Assembly (NCBI GenBank): GCA_021613335.1
Contig: JAJTWR010000159.1
Span: 873,001 to 937,000 of the forward strand
Length of the DNA: 64,000 nt
Direction of reading: 5' to 3'
Source: Whitmania pigra
Lineage: Eukaryota > Annelida > Clitellata > Hirudinida > Haemopidae
Made by a program: the position numbers and the translations under genes
Shown: positions 35,074 to 48,799 of the stretch, piece by piece
Layout: each line of letters starts with the position of its first letter
Numbering within the stretch: position 1 is the first letter of the stretch
The notes under the pieces: model-generated
What the model saw: the letters and a program-made list of their open reading frames with translations, nothing else
Told to the model about the DNA's origin: nothing
The model's database searches: none

Positions 35074-38000
35074 TCAAACATTGGATGAAGACACTTCTTG
35101 AACTTTGTCCTGGTCTCCAAAAGAACTCTGTAAACGTTTTTCAATTTCAGGTAAGTTAATAATTCAACTGAATTTTTAGCTGGCAAACAAAGCAACTTGA
35201 CTGTGAATAACCTCGGTGATTGGAATATCTGATGGTTTGGAGATACCATCGAGCTTATGTGATGAAGACCTGGAATCAAGAGGGCAAACAAAGTCGTCCT
35301 TCAGGTCTGCAGTTCTTGGTCGAAAGAGTCCTATCTTTTTGGGTGGCTGCAAAAGAATTAGCCCATTCACAAACAATACCAACAAGAAGATGTTAGATAA
35401 TCAAAACTACCTTGACTTTTTGATTCGTTGTGAGTGGAACATAATTCGGGTCACTTTCAATGTTTCTTTTCTGCTGCTGAACATTGTTACCAATCAAGGC
35501 CACAAAATGGGTGGTTAGATGTCTTCTAAGCAGGGTTTTGTTCAAAGGAATTGATAAAATGGCTGCAAGAACTTCAGCACTGAATCTTGGCTCGAGAATC
35601 TGCATTAATAAAGCATAAAATGTGTAATTTTTAAGCTGCAAGATAATCTTTAGAAATAAACTACATACATCAAGTAAATCCAATATAGTATTATATTTAT
35701 GCACTACAAATATCAAGCATGACTAACCATTAGTCCTCCATGCACACCACTCCCCCTGAGATTCGGTGCATATTCAGAAAGGTCGATGCTTCTCAGCCAT
35801 TCCATGACTCGATGATTCGTCCACAGCATGACTTCTTCAGGGCAGTTGTGCAAAACACCTGGCTAAAATTTCAAGTTTTATTAATATTATGATACAATTA
35901 TTCAAGATAAATTTCATTAAGACATAAAATTTGTAGTGTATTATTTGAATCATCAATAAAATCAAAACCTCATCAGTAGCTGGTCTCCTCCTCAGGCAAG
36001 AAGGATTGAAATGATTGTTCCGAAGAACCTGAATGCCACATTTGAGGCTCAAATGATGCAAAAGACTTGTCACTTTGAGATTCATCAAATCTTCCTGTAA
36101 ACATTTAATGTTATCTCAAATCTTAGCTCTCAATTCAAAGTTCTTAAACACATTTTGTGAAAGCTAAATGCTTTACATTTAATGCAATCTGCAAATTTTT
36201 ATTTGCTGTTTTATGCTGCCCGAGGCCAAAATGCTAAACATATTACTAGGGCGATGCAAGACCATTCACAATGTAAAACATTCACATTTATTCAAAATAT
36301 TTCACCTCATAAATAGCTTATCACCAAATTCTTTAGCTTGTCAAACTGACAAAATCAAAAGGTGACCAGGAAAAATTACATTATGAATCTCACATTTGTC
36401 AGGTAGTTGATCATCCTCCCATCAATCTTTGCCTCAGAAAACTGATCTTTGTATTGAGGTAGGCCAATATCATCAAGCCATTCTACAAGACATGTCAAAC
36501 CCATGTCATTAAATATTCAAATTCAAAACATTAACGACAGATCTTAAATAAAGTCAAACATACTCGTGACCCAAGCATGATCGAGAAATGACATGGGAGA
36601 GTGCGGATCTGAAGTAACAACCTGCAATGCCAGCTGTAATTTCTTCCTATGGAATGGATTCTTCATTCCAAGCTCCTAAATAAACAATCAAATTATTATT
36701 ATCATCATTTTCTAAAAACTTTTATTCAAATAAAACAAACTTTTTGTCATCACCTATTAACAAAATAATTGACATCATGACTTCAGTGAATATAAAGACA
36801 AATAAAAAAAAATTTCAACCTTTTCAAGCTCATGAGAGGTTGCCGTGAGAAGGTGGTCCCCATTCTTTACCCACCTTTTGCACTCCCCGACATAACAACC
36901 CAATCCCATGAAGTGCAACCAAGTTGCAACACGGTCTCCATCCCAGTGACCAAATGGAATGTTGAGCTCATTCCTTTTAATAATTTATGAAACATTAAAA
37001 TAACATAAAAACCTTTAATCATTTTAAAACATATTATCCTCTAAGCATTAATTTTAATAAATTTCATTAAATAAACTTATGGTTTATGACTCCAGCCATA
37101 TTTAAATGCAAAACAGACTCAATTCCTCTATTCCATCCTCCAAGTCTCGGACCAGCAGTTGATCTGTGACCTGCCCTCTTGAAATCTTCCATCTTGTCGT
37201 CAAACTCTTGAGAATTGCTTCTTTTTAACCTACAGAGATGCATTTGTAAATGTCTTCGAAATGTTCTTGATGTATTTTGACTGCCGTTCAAGCAGAATAA
37301 ATTAATTAAGCTACAAACTTATTGAAAAGTTTCTTAATTGTTTTGCCAGTAGACAATTTCCTCTTTCCAGTGTCAACCTGAGGTTGATTCAGCATAGCCT
37401 TGTATTGTTGGGCCATCTCATCTTTTATGATATCGTCTCCTGTGAAAGTTGCTAAGAAATTAAAACCTAAATTGCCTGAAAATGCTACAGGGATTGAAAT
37501 CATAATGTGGGAAATGTAATTAATTCTTGACTAAATATGCTATTTTGGTTCATGATTTAAAAATACTTCCCAGATATAAGAAACTATTGCAAAAACTCTA
37601 AAAGCAATCCTTAGCAATAAAAGCACCGACCGCAAACCCTCAGCATTAAAAGCTAACATGCTTTGTGAAAAAAAAATATTTTGGAGTCCCATCCAAAATA
37701 TTCCTGATGCCAAAAATCACTTGAGAATATGTTGAAAACAATAAACTCAAAGAAACATTCTGAAACCACCAGACGCAAACCAGGTCTCCAAACGTGGACC
37801 GAGTCCCCACCGACGAGCTGGTTAGGACACTCGAGCATGCATGACACGAGGCACGCATGCAAAGCAACCAACAATCTCATAACCTAGAGTCGGTGTCGAA
37901 GTACTCCAACGGTCGACCAACGAAGACGACCTCGAAACGTCGCCGTCTACTACGTGACCTCCGGCCGTAAACAATTTTTGTTTCCTAGGAACGGTGTGCG

Positions 38001-40578
38001 CCCTTATAGGATCGTCACCGAGGGCGTGTCTGGGGCCTTTGGCGCTCGGCGCTCCCCGAAAACCGTTTGCGCCAGAGTCCTTACAGCCACTTGACGTAGA
38101 ACTACATGCTTGCAAGGGAGCTAAAATACCTCGGTCAGAACAATACTGATAATCTTTTGGCAACGTACCGAAGCCACTGCTCGACACGGACTGTCCTTTA
38201 GCAATGAGAGGCATCTGAAACATTTCAACAAGAAACTAAGAGATACATTTTCATTTCAAAAAGAATGCTGCAAAGATTCGTGCATTACTTTTGGTCCTAT
38301 GCTGCCAAAACTTTCTGCCTTGATGGAATTTTTAACTGGGCTTGGAAGGGTCGAAGAGGAATGGGTTATTCCAAATCCGTTCGACGAGGAATGAGGATTC
38401 ACTAATGAATACATTTAATCATTAGATGTGGATTCTAAGGATGATTTATGGAAATAAACGAAACAAAAGTGCTGTGTTCCTAAATAATACAAATGCAACT
38501 ACATCTGGTTGGTTTATCACGATACCTGGAGTACTGGTGGAAGAGGGATGGATGAAGACAAGTGGAAGTTCTTGTTGTAATGGTGACTGCAATTGAAATG
38601 GGACTAAATCAATCAATAAAGAGACCTTGTTCAACAACTCAAACACATCACATGCACAAATAAAACTAATCACATTTAAAGTAAATGGATATTTTTGCAA
38701 GAAAAGTTACTTTATTGGATCTGAGTCATAAATATGATCAAAGATTGAAGAACCCCTTTACAAACCTTATTTTCCAAGGTATCTGTTGCCATCCCATCTT
38801 TCAAATCGAGACCACAAGCTTCTAGCACTTGAATAAAACATGATATCGAAAAACATTAATTAATGTTAAATCAATACGATAATGCCACAGCATGACATCA
38901 TATGTTACCACAACCCTATGCATTCAAAATTTGATAGCATCATCATCATCAATAACAGCAAGTTATAATTAATTAATAAAGTGGGATTTGAAGCTTAATT
39001 AAATATTCAATTAGCAGCAAGTTTGTCAACATGGCAAAGTATCGAATTAATGTTAACACTGGCATGTAAATATCATTACTCTGCTGTCCTTGCTTTTGTG
39101 CAACCAATTCTTCCAATTTCTTGTACTTCTTTAGCATCACCTTCAACTCCTCGATGCGAACATTCTGAATCAAATAACAATGAAGTGAGCAACAATGGCA
39201 GTAAGTGGCAAAAACTCAAGCATTAATTCGGCATTCCCAACCTTTTCTTCGTTCGATACCATCAGAGTCTCCACAGCTGATTTCAACTTCTCCACATCAA
39301 GATCTAACAAAAACATGCCAACAAGATATCAGGGCATCTACTTTTAGAAATTTACTGAAAAATACTCACGTTTCTTTTTCAATCTTTCCAAGGTTTGCTC
39401 CCTTTCAAGAGTTCGATCCCTGAACGAGCTGGCCACTGGCAAAATATGGCTGCTAGTTAGTGGACTTCATGATTATAAGAAGTAATGCAGTGGATCAGAT
39501 TAACAAATAGATTTTAAAAACAAATTAAACGCATAAAACTCAAACATAATCCAATAAACTCAATCATCAGCAGATAGAGAAAAAATGAAGGTAATTAGAG
39601 ATGGCTCACAAGATCTATCTGGAGATGATGGATTGCTCCTGGCCAACCTGCTCTTCAATTGACCTACTTCAATCATTCTGTCATTTAGCAATGATTGCAA
39701 CTCAGTCACCCTCACCTAGATAGTTAATTAAGTTAGTGGTTTGCAAAGTTGTTTTTTTTTCAAAATGACAAATAAATTACTAACTTCAAGGGTAAGCAGT
39801 TTTTCATCTTTATCTTTTAATTCATTTTCTACCTTAGCTAATCTCAGTTTCAAACTTGAATTTTCAGACTGAACATCATTTCTCTCGGGGTCGCTTTGTT
39901 TATTAGCTTTGGAGGAACTTGTTATCATATCCTACGTTAAATGATTCAGATTTGCATTTATATTTAAAATGATGATTTGTAAATGACTCGAAAATAGCTT
40001 GATGATTCCCAACAACTAAAGTAAATCGCGAGAGAAAATAATTACAAGTCCCGACATGCAAAAACTTCATTTGCAATCGATTTCTAAATTATTGCACGTG
40101 AAATTTGTATAACATACAAACGTCAGCAGTGATTAAACCTTGTTCGGGTATCAATCAAAAAAAGAGTTTCGGCAATTCTGTAAACAACGCAGCGAACAAA
40201 CGATTTCACGAAAGCACGAGCCTAGAAAGTATAGCTGGCTACGAAATGGAGCGATGCGTTCCACTGGCTAAACAGCTGAGATTAAAGTAGAAAGTTTTTG
40301 TATACTTCCAGTACATGTTTTTTTTTCAAAATAAAGTAAGTTACTCTGCAATTCTGAAATAATTTCAAATTCGAATTTAAAAGGTTTTGACCGATTTGGT
40401 ATGAGACCGATCACAGAACAGAGCTGCAAATTCTTTATGCTAAATTTAACATAAAGTGAGTGATGTAATAAATTATTTTCTAAAAACAAGGTAATTAGTC
40501 AAAACAAAAGAAACAACTTCAATGACTCACATTCCTGCGAGCCTCTTTTCTTTTCGAAACACATCCAAAGAGATGCAT
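35074..40578 (-). CDS. PPFIBP1/2-like: Liprin-beta (20 exons, about 768 aa, three SAM domains)
   Basis: Exons in gene order: 40578-40531, 39931-39785, 39715-39610, 39435-39370, 39303-39242, 39164-39080, 38827-38766, 38586-38526, 38401-38289, 38214-37884, 37439-37319, 37229-37119, 36973-36820, 36675-36564, 36482-36394, 36094-35969, 35862-35728, 35599-35411, 35346-35212, 35127-35074. The phases close to 2307 nt. Liprins scaffold receptor tyrosine phosphatases and presynaptic sites. The first half is coiled coil (RIEELKVMLKKYKKLEELV). A junction block TIKKLFNKLKRSNS and KRAGHRSTAGPRLG is liprin-beta specific. SAM domains follow: GHWDGDRVATWL, WVTKWLDDIGLPQYKDQF, and TNHRVMEWLRSIDLSEYAPN. The C-terminus ends SSSNV, like vertebrate DSNV. 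It is about 240 aa shorter at the N-terminus than the human protein, so upstream exons may exist. The 37884-38214 exon is unusually GC-rich. Confidence 0.93.
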
Positions 40579-40599
40579 TTCAAAAACATGCAGGTAGAC

Positions 40600-42005
40600 T
40601 TCCGATTGAGAGAGAATTAACAAATTTCTATGTCATGAATTCTTGCATGTTTCTAAACTTGGGCGACGTAACCGGAGCACCCGAATACTTGTCTACTGTG
40701 AGCCCGCTCACACGATAGCAGACGCAGCTTCATAACAGATGAGCTGTTCGGCTCCTATAACTTCTCTTGGCTATGCATCTGGGGCGCTAATTATGCTTGT
40801 TCTCTCCTGCATTGACAGGTAGATTGGTATCAATCCGAATCACATTAACTACCGACATTTAACATCAATGTCGTACTCGACCTCCGGATTAACAGTAAGC
40901 CTACTTACTTATGCATGAAGCCTAGTGATGAATCAAAACAAAGGATCATCTATGCTCACAAATTGAAGAAATACCATAAACATTGCACCTATTTGAAACC
41001 TACGGTCATTTCGATCAACCAATATTAAGAACACAGGTAAATATAAAACCTTATTTAGTTATTTAATCGCTTATTGCTATTCCTAATGTGGCCACAAAAA
41101 TTAAATCCAGATTGAATAACCTCTACTCAAGCGGGTTTATAAGTAAGGACTATTTTAGATGGTTTTCTTCACGTATTGAAAAGAATATGTTAAGCACAAC
41201 AAAACTTTTGCCCATATACGCGAAAAAGTGGAAAGACTGTAGGAATAAGAGACGGTATTTAAAATATTTCATGACTCATTAAAATAATAGTGCACATGAC
41301 TTCCTCGAGAGAATCTTAACAATTAGCATTTCACCTTACCGAATCGAAACGATTTTGTGTCTCTTTTCTTACATTACATTAATTAATAAGACAGACTGGT
41401 TTTAGCTAAAACTACTATAAACTTTTCGATATGACTTTTTCACAAACAATAAGATGACAGTCGTAATTCATTGCCTTTCGATAACAAGAAAATACTTGCT
41501 ACCAGAATATTAAAGAGGAACCTTTAACAATTAAAACTGGAATCATATTTGAAACGAATTATTTAAGTTGAAGTTGGATATAAATTTATGAAGAAATGTT
41601 TATTATGCAATATATAAATTATGCAAATGCGTGATTTGAAGTGGTTGAGAAGTGAGTCAGTTCAGTGTTATTGAATAATACGAAGGAGAAACGAAGCAGA
41701 ACTTATTTGATCAAATTTTCGAAAGTAAATGGGTTTACGCGTTAAAGATTCACCTTTCACTAATTAGCTGTCGTCGAACCATTTTTAGGACGAAGCACTT
41801 GATCATACCTTTCTTACTTTTAAAAACACAGTTATTCAAAAGAAAGCCAATGTTAAATTTTTAATATTTAATTTATTTTACATATAAGATTTTTATGCAA
41901 TTTATTTTAAGCCCTACCAGATATGAAAATAATTCGACTCGGTGTAACATTTGCACACTTCTATAAGAAAGTAAAATAATGTTTTTTTTTCTTATCTCTT
42001 AATAT
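40600..42005. other. Upstream of the short liprin-beta start; no gene seen
   Basis: AT-rich sequence. An open frame at 41088-41282 (+) (KIKSRLNNLYSSGFISKDYF) slightly resembles a retroelement protein but is too short to assign. Confidence 0.35.
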
Positions 42006-42289
42006 TGAAATAACCCGGGGTCCGCAAAACAGAAAGCTTTTGAGTAAGTTTAATAAGCAAGTATTCAGTTATTAGAACTGAACAATCAAGATGAGGATTT
42101 GAGTATTTAGAACTTCAGGTTGTATTCTTAGATTATTTGTTAGGACTGTTTGTGCGTCTCCATGTTTCTCTACAAAGTTATCACGACTTCGTAGAAAAAG
42201 GTAATGAATACAATCGAAAAAATAATTAAATTTAGATCTTATTACTTTTGGCAATATAAACTCAAATATTCATTGCCGCGTTTACAACA
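42006..42289 (-). repeat. Diverged solo LTR of the SAP-ORF element family
   Basis: On the minus strand this 284-bp stretch starts TGTTGTAAAC and ends CGGACCCCGGGTTATTTCA, the same ends as the 309-bp LTRs at 52484 and 54008, with recognisable middle similarity (TATTCAGTT, TAAACTTACT, TTAGATTATTTG). No internal region adjoins it, so it is a solo LTR. No clear target duplication remains, which implies age. Confidence 0.7.
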
Positions 42290-42744
42290 ATAACACCATC
42301 TACATCACGAAGAATTAGATGATTAAAAAAATGGTGCAACAATGGTTCAAGCATCGCAAATGATTTTCCATTTTGCAAATTAAGATAATAAAAGATTTTA
42401 AAGTTGTAAATGTAAATGGTAATGTTGTAAATGTTTTGAATGAAGTGGCAAGATATCAAAATAAGCGTTAATATAGTCTCGTGAGCAGGCTTGTGAAAGG
42501 CGATGTCACGATAATTAAACGCCGTCAGTGAAAAAACCTGAAAATATCAGTCAGTTCAGTATTAATTATTTAGACAAGATGGCAGAGAGCATTGTAATCA
42601 CAAGACAACATAAAAGGAGCAACTTGTAAAGTATGAATTTGATAGTTATTTAATATCTTATTGCTTACAAAAGTTAAATTAGTTGAAAATAAAGATGGCA
42701 ACAAGAAAATACAATTAAGTAGTGAAGTAATTTGTGAGGTGGAA

Positions 42745-42865
42745 ACGGCCCCCTGACTTTAGGCTGGACGCAGAAAAAGGTAATTTCCTCATGCTTTACG
42801 AGAGTTGCCCCCCTTTTTGGCTAGAAGCACAAAAGGTCGTCTCTTCAATTTGCACCCCCATTGAA
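42745..42865 (+). repeat. Dispersed repeat, copy 2
   Basis: CCCCTGACTTTAGGCTGGAC, then AGGTAATTTCCTCATGCTTT and ACGAGAGTTGCCCCCC, followed by a second half AAAAGGTCGTCTCTTCAATT. It matches the minus strand of copy 1. Confidence 0.65.
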
Positions 42866-43799
42866 AAATAAGGCGCTATTTTAAAAAAATTGTTTAACCT
42901 TTTTAATTGTGAAAGTAGCGGCTCACACAACGTTATAGTAACATATAGTTTTTGCAGAATGCAGCTCAGAAATAGCGAACTTTTTGAACAATTTCAGTCT
43001 TTAAAATTAAGTATTTGTAATTTTATTCATATTACCATTGTATAGATATATGCTATGTTTCATTTGAATTTGTTTTCTAGTTTTTGTTTTATAAGCTTTT
43101 AAATTCAGCAAAATTTCATAATGTCACGCAATTTAATGATATTTATATCAAAAGGGTGGTCAACATTTTTTAATTTAATTTTTTTCATAGTTCTAAAATT
43201 GGTTTACAGCATATCAAAAAATAAAGTACAAAGGATGATTTGCCTTAATAAAATAAACTGACTTAAAAAACTGATTTTCAAAAAACAGACACATACAATG
43301 CATAATAACTGTTGTTGTAAATATGGTAAAACAATTAAATTTATTGGATTTGATTATTATTTTTAATCAAAACAATATTTTTCCAAAAACACCCAGATTA
43401 CCAAACAAAACACCTAGAAGCCCAGTTTGGGTCCAAAATTAAAAAACCCAGCAATGGCAACTCTGCCCATACCATATTTAAAAAAATATTGAATTGTGAC
43501 CATGCGCTTATTATTTGTGGATGGAAAGTAAATGAGATGTCAGAGAAGTAATGGCGAATTAATAATTAAGTGTTTGAGCACGCGTTTAAAAGAAGATTGG
43601 TTCGGTTGAAAAAATATTATGACTGGGATTTTTAATACGTTTTGGAGCCCGAACATATGATGGAATGAAGTAGTGTGTTGGATCTGGCAAAGGATGATTT
43701 GTGTATTGGGATGGTTCTTAGTACAAAAATGAAATGATGAGTTGCCGAAAGTTTATTATATAAGTTGGGAAGCATGTGAGGGTCCATTTTGGACATAAA

Positions 43800-43940
43800 A
43801 ATGCTGCTGTGGTGATGGTTAATTTGATGTACTTTAAGAATCTTGAGTTTTTTGAAAAAAAATGGTCAGAGTGAGAGTTGTAAGTTAGGTGCAAAGCAAT
43901 AATAATATATCATTTTTGGAGTTTAAGTAAGGGAAGCAGG
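43800..43940. repeat. Diverged duplicate of 47330-47460
   Basis: GTTAATTTGATG, then TTTTTTGAAAAAA, then GTCAGAGTGAG and GTGCAAAGCAAT recur in the same order at 47330-47460. The two stretches lie on either side of the first exons of the arrestin pseudogene. Confidence 0.5.
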
Positions 43941-43949
43941 TAGGATGGA

Positions 43950-44040
43950 TGTAGAGACGTAATTTGGGATGGGGGAAGGTCATCTTCTCACGGTTTGCGG
44001 AGGTTACCCCCCTTGGAAAATGCTGAACCTCCCTTCGACG
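43950..44040 (+). repeat. Dispersed repeat, copy 3 (partial)
   Basis: GACGTAATTTGGGATGGGGG, then AAGGTCATCTTCTCACGGTT and TTGGAAAATGCTGAACCTCC correspond to the two ends of copy 1 with the middle deleted. Confidence 0.6.
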
Positions 44041-46680
44041 TCGGTAGAAAGTGACTACAGAAGACGAGAGTGAAGGACGTGAAAAGACGAGTGAGGGAAT
44101 TGCGCCTCGTAAAAAGAGGGAGACAGAGGAAGTATGAGAGGAGAATTTTGGAAAGCTTTTCTAGCGATCCGTACAGATACAGGAAATACTAGACCCTCCC
44201 AAATCGGGAGAAATTTCTGTAAAACAAGACAAGTTAGAGGAACACTAGCTGAAAGATATGCCTGAAAGAAATCCTATTCATAGCCTGTCCTTTCATTCAT
44301 TTACTCTACTCAGACATGTTTCTAAAAGAAATTGAGCAAAACCTGAATTTGAAGTTACCTGTTGACAACAACTATGCGGCAGTGTTTAGTCATGAGTGTT
44401 CGTTGAATAGAAGATCTGCATTTAACAATATCACAAAAAAGTATATTGCGTCAAAATTTGTGTTTCAAAAGTTGTTTATATTCCATAAGTTGGTCATTTG
44501 ATATGTTGGAATGATATTTAGTAATTCTGTTTCTACAAAAATATCTTAACATTCATTTAAGAAATTTAAGACAATTTGAACCCAAATGGAATTCTGCAAG
44601 AATTTATAATAAATAAAGCTATATTAATGGGGTTTATCAGGATTTTCGAAATATTGCTAGCTGACGGGAAGACCGTATATTTTCCTGGTGATGTGGTGAG
44701 AGGGACTTGCGTCGTGGATCTCTCAAAGGAAATTAAGTTGAAGTTTCTTCGGTTAACCTGTCATGGTGGAGCCAGGATCCATTTTGAAGGGACTGATTCC
44801 GATGGAAATCAACATGTGATTATTTTGCATATCCTCAAACTTTGTTTGGAAATGGTGAGTCCCATTTATAATTGGTGAATTGCACCGTAATTGGCGCTAC
44901 ATTCAGAAGATAAAGCTGCGCTAAGATTCCATAAAAATTATAGTCCAAATCATCTCAGTCATCCAGCGGACTATAATCAAATAAATAAATCATACAAATT
45001 AGCTGTTATACACGAAGTGTTTTTAGATGTTTCTCAAGTGTACTAGGAAATGAACATGTTAAAAATTGTATGGCATCCTCTTCCAGTTAATTTTATAAAT
45101 ACCGTAAATGAAGCATCACGTAGCTGACGCTTCATTTTTCTACGAATCATTTTAGGGCATGCAATGTAATGGTAAATTTTTCTGAATTTACACTTTAAGT
45201 CAGTAATTTGACATTGCTTTGTTTCATAGAAAGATATGACATTATAATATAATGAGTTTCAATGTTGAAATTTGAAATGTCAAATAACTAAACTTTAGCG
45301 TAAGAATTCAAGCGTAACTGACGCCAAATACACGCGTAACTGACTCTGAATTTGGTGAATCTAGGTACATTGTAAGAGAAAAAAAATTAAACATCAAAAT
45401 GGTTTTGTAGCTAAACAATAATTAATTTGTGCAATTAGAACTGTTTACTTTTAAAATTTGGAAAAAACAGCATTAATTTCATCTAAATTTTGCACTTTGG
45501 ATCCATCCATACCCTCCTAGGTAATAATGGTCTACTTTAAGTTCATAAAATCAGATGTTCTCCACATTTTAATCTAAATGACTTTAGATTTATTTATAAC
45601 CTAATATAGGGGTTACATGTCTCGGAAGCCAGGCTTGTCATCACATAACCTTGACCTAAGCGAAATCTCGAAATCATAATCGACAGCAAAACATTCCGAA
45701 TAAAATTGTTTTACATAAACAAATGCACCACTGAAATGTTTGCTATAAAATCGATCAAGAATGAAAATTTAAACCTAAATTCATTACATTTTGCACTTAC
45801 ATTTTACATTAATTTATAAATATAATGAGACTGAAAAATTACACAAATATCTAAAATGATTTTTTGGATCCTCCTGAACGTTTTCCGTGGAATATACCAA
45901 TACGTAACAGTGCAATTAGGCAGTGTTACATTAAAATTATCTTTAATCTAAGCAGGTTTTTTTTGCGATGTAAGCTGTATGACAAATTAACCAAAAGTGT
46001 TGTACGTTCTTTTAAATCATAAAGTTTACAATTATTAGCAATTGTAATTACTTATAGAACCTGGTTCTGTAGGGAGAATTCTGCCCGAAGGTAGGACGAA
46101 ATTCAACTTTTCTTTCAACCTTCCAATGGAGTACGTTGATAAATTATTAATCAATTGTTTTTCAGTTATACTTTATATTGTTTTCATACGACCTTCATTT
46201 TACAACATCAATAAAATTACAAAATTTTAGTAAAATCAGCTCTAATCACTAGTGACCACGAATTTTCACTTTGCAGAGGCATTTATATGTCATTTGAAGG
46301 CCGGAGTTGCGATATCGGGTATAGTTTGGAAGCTGAAATAAAAGAAAGTGGAAGATTTATAACAAAAAATGTAGAAAGGAGTTTAAGCTCGAAACAGTGA
46401 CTGATATCAATAGCCTTGAATTACAGGTATATACAGACCTACCTATCAACTTTATTTCATAATGAGTTCTTGGAAAGGTAAACCTGGCCTTAATTAGACC
46501 TTCATTAAAAAGCGGTGAAGTGGCAGTCCAAGTGTTAGGAGTTAGGAGCGACACATGTAAATTTTAAGACTTTAAGCTATTCAACATAACCGATGGCATG
46601 ATAAAAGACCCTAAATGTGCCTCCACTGGGCTCTGCTCCAACAACGGTGACTGAAGAATAATCTCGATGATCGTCTCTGG

Positions 46681-47168
46681 ACTAAAACTCTTTTAGTTGA
46701 TGCCGAATGATCATAATAAGATCTATAAACATAACTGACAAGAGGGCAGAGACAATGAAATGTACATACAGTCCATTTTCATACCTAGGCTCGTCAATTG
46801 AACTCCAATACTCACTGAATCTCTGAGACAACCTTATGCTTGGTTTGCTAGAAGGTCCCATCATTATTTCAAATACCATTGCAACAATTAGTTTCATTAC
46901 GTTATGCCTATATGCCATGATGGTCAGATATCTGAAATTTTTTTTATTCCATGAGTAGGCATGCACCAGCTTGAGCTCTTATGTTGCTGACTCTAGTCTC
47001 AAAAGGCATGAACTTAAGCTGGTTGTCGAGGATCCGTTCCTGAAAGAGAATAAATACCATGGTTGCTTCTTCCTGTCCAGTTTTATTTGCTATTTAAATA
47101 ACCCAAACATTTCGCTGTTCCATCTCCTGGTACCTGAATTGCAAGACGAACTCGTTCCTTTGGCATAA
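46681..47168 (-). pseudogene. Unrecognised exon-like membrane-protein fragment inside the ARRDC intron
   Basis: On the minus strand, PKERVRLAIQ (ending at a GTACCA donor near 47130), ERILDNQLKFMPFETRVSN (about 47030-46975, preceded by TTTCAG), and a frame with two hydrophobic segments (KLIVAMVFEIMM and YVHFIVSALLSVMFIDLIMI) to a stop at 46682 look like consecutive exons. The last junction does not keep phase, so the set may be decayed. I do not recognise the family. Confidence 0.35.
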
Positions 47169-48799
47169 AACAACATTTTGCCAACCCAGTTCACTGATAA
47201 TGGTTAACTTGGATTAGAGGATGCTCAATTTACTATGATGACATAAGCACATCATAAAGAATGCTAACATATGCATATATATATAATAGAATGATTAATC
47301 AGCAATTTATTATAGTTCGATGATGCAAAATTGACAAAAAAGCATGTTAATTTGATGAAATTTAAAAATTTCTAATTTTTTGAAAAAAGTCAGAATGAGC
47401 ATTGTATGTTATGCAAAGCAATTTTTAAATATCTTTTCTGGATGTAAGCGTGTTTTGGCAAGGCCGCCGAAAGGAGGACAATGAGGCAAGATTTGCACTG
47501 TGCAATTTATTACACTAGTCTTATTTTCTCTAAATTTGTTGCTACCAAAAAAATAATGATCCCACTAAGCCAAGAAGACAAAATAAAATAAAACAGTAGT
47601 TCCATTCTGTTTTTTTAAAGTCAATTCCGTCAAGCTGTTTATTATTTAGAGCGGGAATGAAAAACGACGAGTTGATATCATAAACGAATTCAAGGGCATT
47701 TCAATTAAACATGTCGAAAATTTGAACATTTACACATCTAAATGCAATTTTCAATCATTTATATTTAATTTGTATTTAATTTGTTCAATTGTCTTGAAAT
47801 TCAAAATTTAGATTCCTGTTGAACTCAACGCAGACAAAGCTGTGTGCCGTTGTTGCTGTAAAGCGGGACTTGTTTCAATCACTGCTAGAGCAACTCGGAC
47901 AGGATATTGTCCAGGCATGTATTTTTTTATGTCCAAAATAGTGAAGAGTTAATGATTATTAACATATCAGCCATTGAAAATAAACGGGAAGTAAAAAATA
48001 AAGTGATAATAAAATAAAGTGAGAAAAAAAACTGTATCTAGTCAATCGTTTTAATTATTTGCATAGGTCAATGGTAGAGGCAAAGAGTTTGGGGCATGAA
48101 AGAGTTTTGGATTATTTCAAAAACAAAGAATTCTAAGGTTTTACTACGCATTTGCTGGAAAGCCAGTGGAAAACAGTGGAGAGTCTTTCTTGACATAGGC
48201 GGAAGGGATTACCGGAGTTCTAGGCGCGATGGGAAGTCTGTTGTGTGTAATGAAACAGAGCGAAGGCTTTGATTGTGCGCACGGCTGACATTCAAGCATT
48301 TGCCTTTGTTCTCCATTGGTTACGAAAGTGCCCCTGTTGCTTGTATTTTGGCAATTCGTCGGTATGAAAAGAAAGCATAACCTCTAATCATCGCTAAGGA
48401 CAAAAAATAAAAGAATGAATGTGTTTCAGGCATTTATGTGCTTGAAACCTGTGCACACGAGCAGTTATAAGGAAGTGGGTCGATTTAATACTGCCCCTTG
48501 TTTTGCGAGGTGACCAAAGAGATCTGAAATTCAGCCAACGCTCATCGTGCTAAAGAAATGAAGAGCTTCCTTGCAGAGAAAAGAATCGATCAAAAACTGG
48601 TTCTGGCAGGAATGAGTGCTTATATTCAGTCTCTTGATATTGCGATAAACAAGCCAATTAAGACACTTGCGCATGGCAAACAATAACTACATAGCAAATA
48701 GAGTGGAGAAAAACCAGCGTGGAAACTTTCTGAAGCCCAACCTACAAGAGGTTATGAGAATTTAGAATATAAAATTACTGTAGTAGTAGAGCGTGGGTC

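Noticed and set aside
41088..41282. Reverse-transcriptase fragment
   Set aside because: The 64-residue frame has only a faint resemblance and no catalytic motif, so it is not called.
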